Shown: positions 62,478 through 64,000 of the stretch, piece after piece
Position numbering within the stretch: position 1 is the first letter of the stretch
How the letters are laid out: each line of letters opens with the position of its first letter
Assembly (NCBI RefSeq): GCF_030718205.1
Contig: NZ_JAUZQF010000013.1
Coordinates: 248,001 to 312,000, forward strand
Origin: Nonomuraea turcica
GTDB lineage: Bacteria > Actinomycetota > Actinomycetes > Streptosporangiales > Streptosporangiaceae
DNA length: 64,000 nucleotides
Reading direction: 5' to 3'
Position numbers and translations under genes: made by a program
Notes under the pieces: generated by a model
Seen by the model: the letters and a program-made list of their open reading frames with translations, nothing else
Database searches by the model: none
What the model was told of the DNA's origin: nothing

Positions 62478-63782
62478 TCAGCGCGTCACGATGAAGTCCG
62501 CAGGATCGCGGGGCGCCCGATCGCGGGGTGGGGCCGCCGCGTGGCCCACGGCCACGCAGCCCATCGGATCCCACGACTCCGGCAGGTCGAGCACCGCGCG
62601 GACGATCGGGCGGCAGAACATCGTGGACGACACCCACGCCGAGCCGAGCCCTTCGACGGCGAGCTGAATCAGGAAGTTTTCCACCCCGGCGCCGGTCGCC
62701 ACCACGAACATCTCCCGTTCGGAGGCGTTGCGCCGCGCGTCGCGGTAGGTGTGCGAACCCTCCATCACCAGGCACGGCACCACCAGGTAGGGCGCGTGAC
62801 GCAGCACGTCGCCCCGCCTGATCCGCTTGGCGATCGACTGCTCGCTGAACCCGTCGCCGCGCAGGTCCTCGATCCACGCCTCACGCATCGCGTCGAGCAG
62901 CTTCGTCCGCGTCTCCGGCGACTCGACCAGCACGAACCGCCACGGGGTCGTGTGGTGCGGCGCCGGCGCGGCGATGCCCGCCGCCACCGCCCTGCGCACC
63001 GCCTCGGGATCGACGGGCCGGTCGGAGAACTCCCTGATCGTACGGCGCGCGAACACGACGTCCCGCGACCCGTACCGGAACAGGTCGTCGTCGGCGGCCC
63101 GCACCAGCGGCCGCACCCCGGGCCCGTCGTCGTCGGTGACCAGGTGGGACAGCCCGCGGACGATCGCCACGGGCACGCCATCGAGCTTGCCCTTGACCAG
63201 CTCGGCCGCGCCCGCGATCTCGTCGGCCAGCGCCGTGACGGTGGCGCTGAGCTGGTTGCCGTAACCGTCGGACGTGCCGCGGAAGTCGTCCAGCGGCCGC
63301 ATGCCCGCCACCCCGATCGCCACGTCGGTGAGCCCGTTGCGCCACGGCCGGCCGAACGTGTCGGAGACGATCACGCCGACCCTGGCGGCCAGTCCCGCCC
63401 TGACGCGCCTGGCCGAGGCGTCGGGGTCCTCGGGGAGGAGCAGCACCGTGCCCGGCTCGGTGTTGGAGGCGTCCACCCCGGCGGCGGCCATGACGAAGCC
63501 GTGGCGGGTCTGGGAGATCACGGTGTCACCGCGCCTGGCGACCACGCGCTCGGTCTCGTCTTCGATGGCCTGGACGCGGTCCGGCGCCCGGCGGATCCGG
63601 CCCTCGGCCTTGCTCACGATCTTGGAGGTGACGACCAGGATGTCGCCGTCCTGGAGACCCGCGTCCGCGAGCAGGGCCGCGATGTCGTCCCCCGGCCGCA
63701 CCTCGTCGATGCCCGCCACGGCGATCACTTCGATGCGCTGGAGCGGGGCGCCCGCGCGATCCGGACGTGGCGCGATGGTCAT
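62478..63782 (-). CDS. fbiB: F420:gamma-glutamyl ligase / FMN reductase bifunctional protein
   Basis: Completes coenzyme F420. The N-terminal ~245 residues are CofE-like and add gamma-linked Glu to F420-0 (GDILVVTSKIVSKAEGR, SDTFGRPWRNG). The C-terminal ~185 are an FMN nitroreductase domain (VFARRTIREFSDRPVD) that reduces dehydro-F420-0. At 434 residues it matches mycobacterial FbiB. Its ATG overlaps the fbiA stop (ATGA), the normal fbiA-fbiB operon. Confidence 0.96.
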   Translation of the reverse strand: MTIAPRPDRAGAPLQRIEVIAVAGIDEVRPGDDIAALLADAGLQDGDILVVTSKIVSKAEGRIRRAPDRVQAIEDETERVVARRGDTVISQTRHGFVMAAAGVDASNTEPGTVLLLPEDPDASARRVRAGLAARVGVIVSDTFGRPWRNGLTDVAIGVAGMRPLDDFRGTSDGYGNQLSATVTALADEIAGAAELVKGKLDGVPVAIVRGLSHLVTDDDGPGVRPLVRAADDDLFRYGSRDVVFARRTIREFSDRPVDPEAVRRAVAAGIAAPAPHHTTPWRFVLVESPETRTKLLDAMREAWIEDLRGDGFSEQSIAKRIRRGDVLRHAPYLVVPCLVMEGSHTYRDARRNASEREMFVVATGAGVENFLIQLAVEGLGSAWVSSTMFCRPIVRAVLDLPESWDPMGCVAVGHAAAPPRDRAPRDPADFIVTR

Positions 63783-64000
63783 CGGGCGAGCTCCAGGGCC
63801 AGGTCGAGCGCCGCGCGTGCGATGGCGGACGTGGCATCGGCGTCGTGCATGAGGAGCGGGCGGGCGACGACCCGCACGCCGTCGAGCGCGACGCCCTCGT
63901 CCTCCTCGGCCACCAGCCAGCCGTCGATCAGATCCGAGCCGTAGAGCTCCAGGACAGCCTGAGCGCTCGTGTCGACCCCGATGGCCGTCAGACAGGCGTC
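63779..64000 (-). CDS. fbiA: 2-phospho-L-lactate (or phosphoenolpyruvyl) transferase, C-terminal end (5' part outside window)
   Basis: The last 73 codons of a gene that starts beyond the window. The translation ACLTAIGVDTSAQAV, then LDGV...RPLLMHDADATSAIARAAL, matches the C-terminus of FbiA/CofD, which moves the phospho-lactyl or enolpyruvyl-phospho group to FO. The stop overlaps the fbiB ATG, and gene order agrees. The frame was read by hand from the reverse complement and is open to the window edge. Confidence 0.9.
   Translation of the reverse strand, partial: DACLTAIGVDTSAQAVLELYGSDLIDGWLVAEEDEGVALDGVRVVARPLLMHDADATSAIARAALDLALELAR

Overview
The window is a contiguous piece of a very GC-rich actinomycete chromosome. 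Diagnostic genes are a mycothiol-dependent formaldehyde dehydrogenase, the coenzyme F420 genes fbiA, fbiB and fbiC, two LytR-CpsA-Psr (LCP) wall-polymer ligases, a fused FbiC and an Rv1264-type adenylate cyclase. Together with the secreted chitin-active LPMO and the GH95 enzyme they suggest a filamentous soil actinomycete, probably Streptosporangiales (for example Nonomuraea). That placement is inference. No tRNA, rRNA, CRISPR array, transposase or phage gene was recognised. Several genes appear to have leaderless mRNAs: a TAnnnT -10 box ends 6-8 bases before the start codon.

1-20.9 kb is mostly housekeeping and redox. It holds the 3' part of ppc, an epoxide hydrolase with two operator-like palindromes, fdhD with a formate-dehydrogenase-like molybdoenzyme, birA, a bPH2 membrane protein, an adenylate cyclase, the mscR-MBL pair for formaldehyde, a bfd-bfr iron-storage operon under IdeR-like iron boxes, GH95, an NAD epimerase, a winged-helix methyltransferase, an OmpR-type two-component system, GtrA, a VOC protein and purK-purE.

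20.9-27.2 kb holds UDP-glucose dehydrogenase, an acyl-CoA dehydrogenase, an unrecognised secreted protein, a DUF4097-like lipoprotein, an F420-type luciferase-like oxidoreductase and a STAS protein.

27.2-56.2 kb is a large cell-envelope polymer locus. It carries two LCP proteins, about seven glycosyltransferases, two GT-C-type membrane proteins, an acyltransferase, a CDP-glycerol glycerophosphotransferase homologue with an IspD/TarI cytidylyltransferase, two LPG-synthase-like flippase-type membrane proteins, a methyltransferase and a GDP-mannose-pyrophosphorylase-like enzyme. Its core (32.4-38.1 kb) is an unusual cassette: two CDP-alcohol phosphatidyltransferases, a DUF5941 membrane protein, a LicC-like cytidylyltransferase and a homologue of sn-glycerol-1-phosphate dehydrogenase. 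The simplest reading is a pathway that activates a polyol phosphate, possibly sn-glycerol 1-phosphate, as a CDP-alcohol and builds it into a wall or lipid-linked polymer. An SPFH/zinc-ribbon membrane-stress pair sits inside this locus.

56.2-64 kb returns to general genes: an AlkA-like DNA glycosylase, fbiC, a membrane-anchored substrate-binding/VWA protein, an AA10 LPMO with a palindromic promoter, fbiB, and the 3' end of fbiA cut by the window edge.
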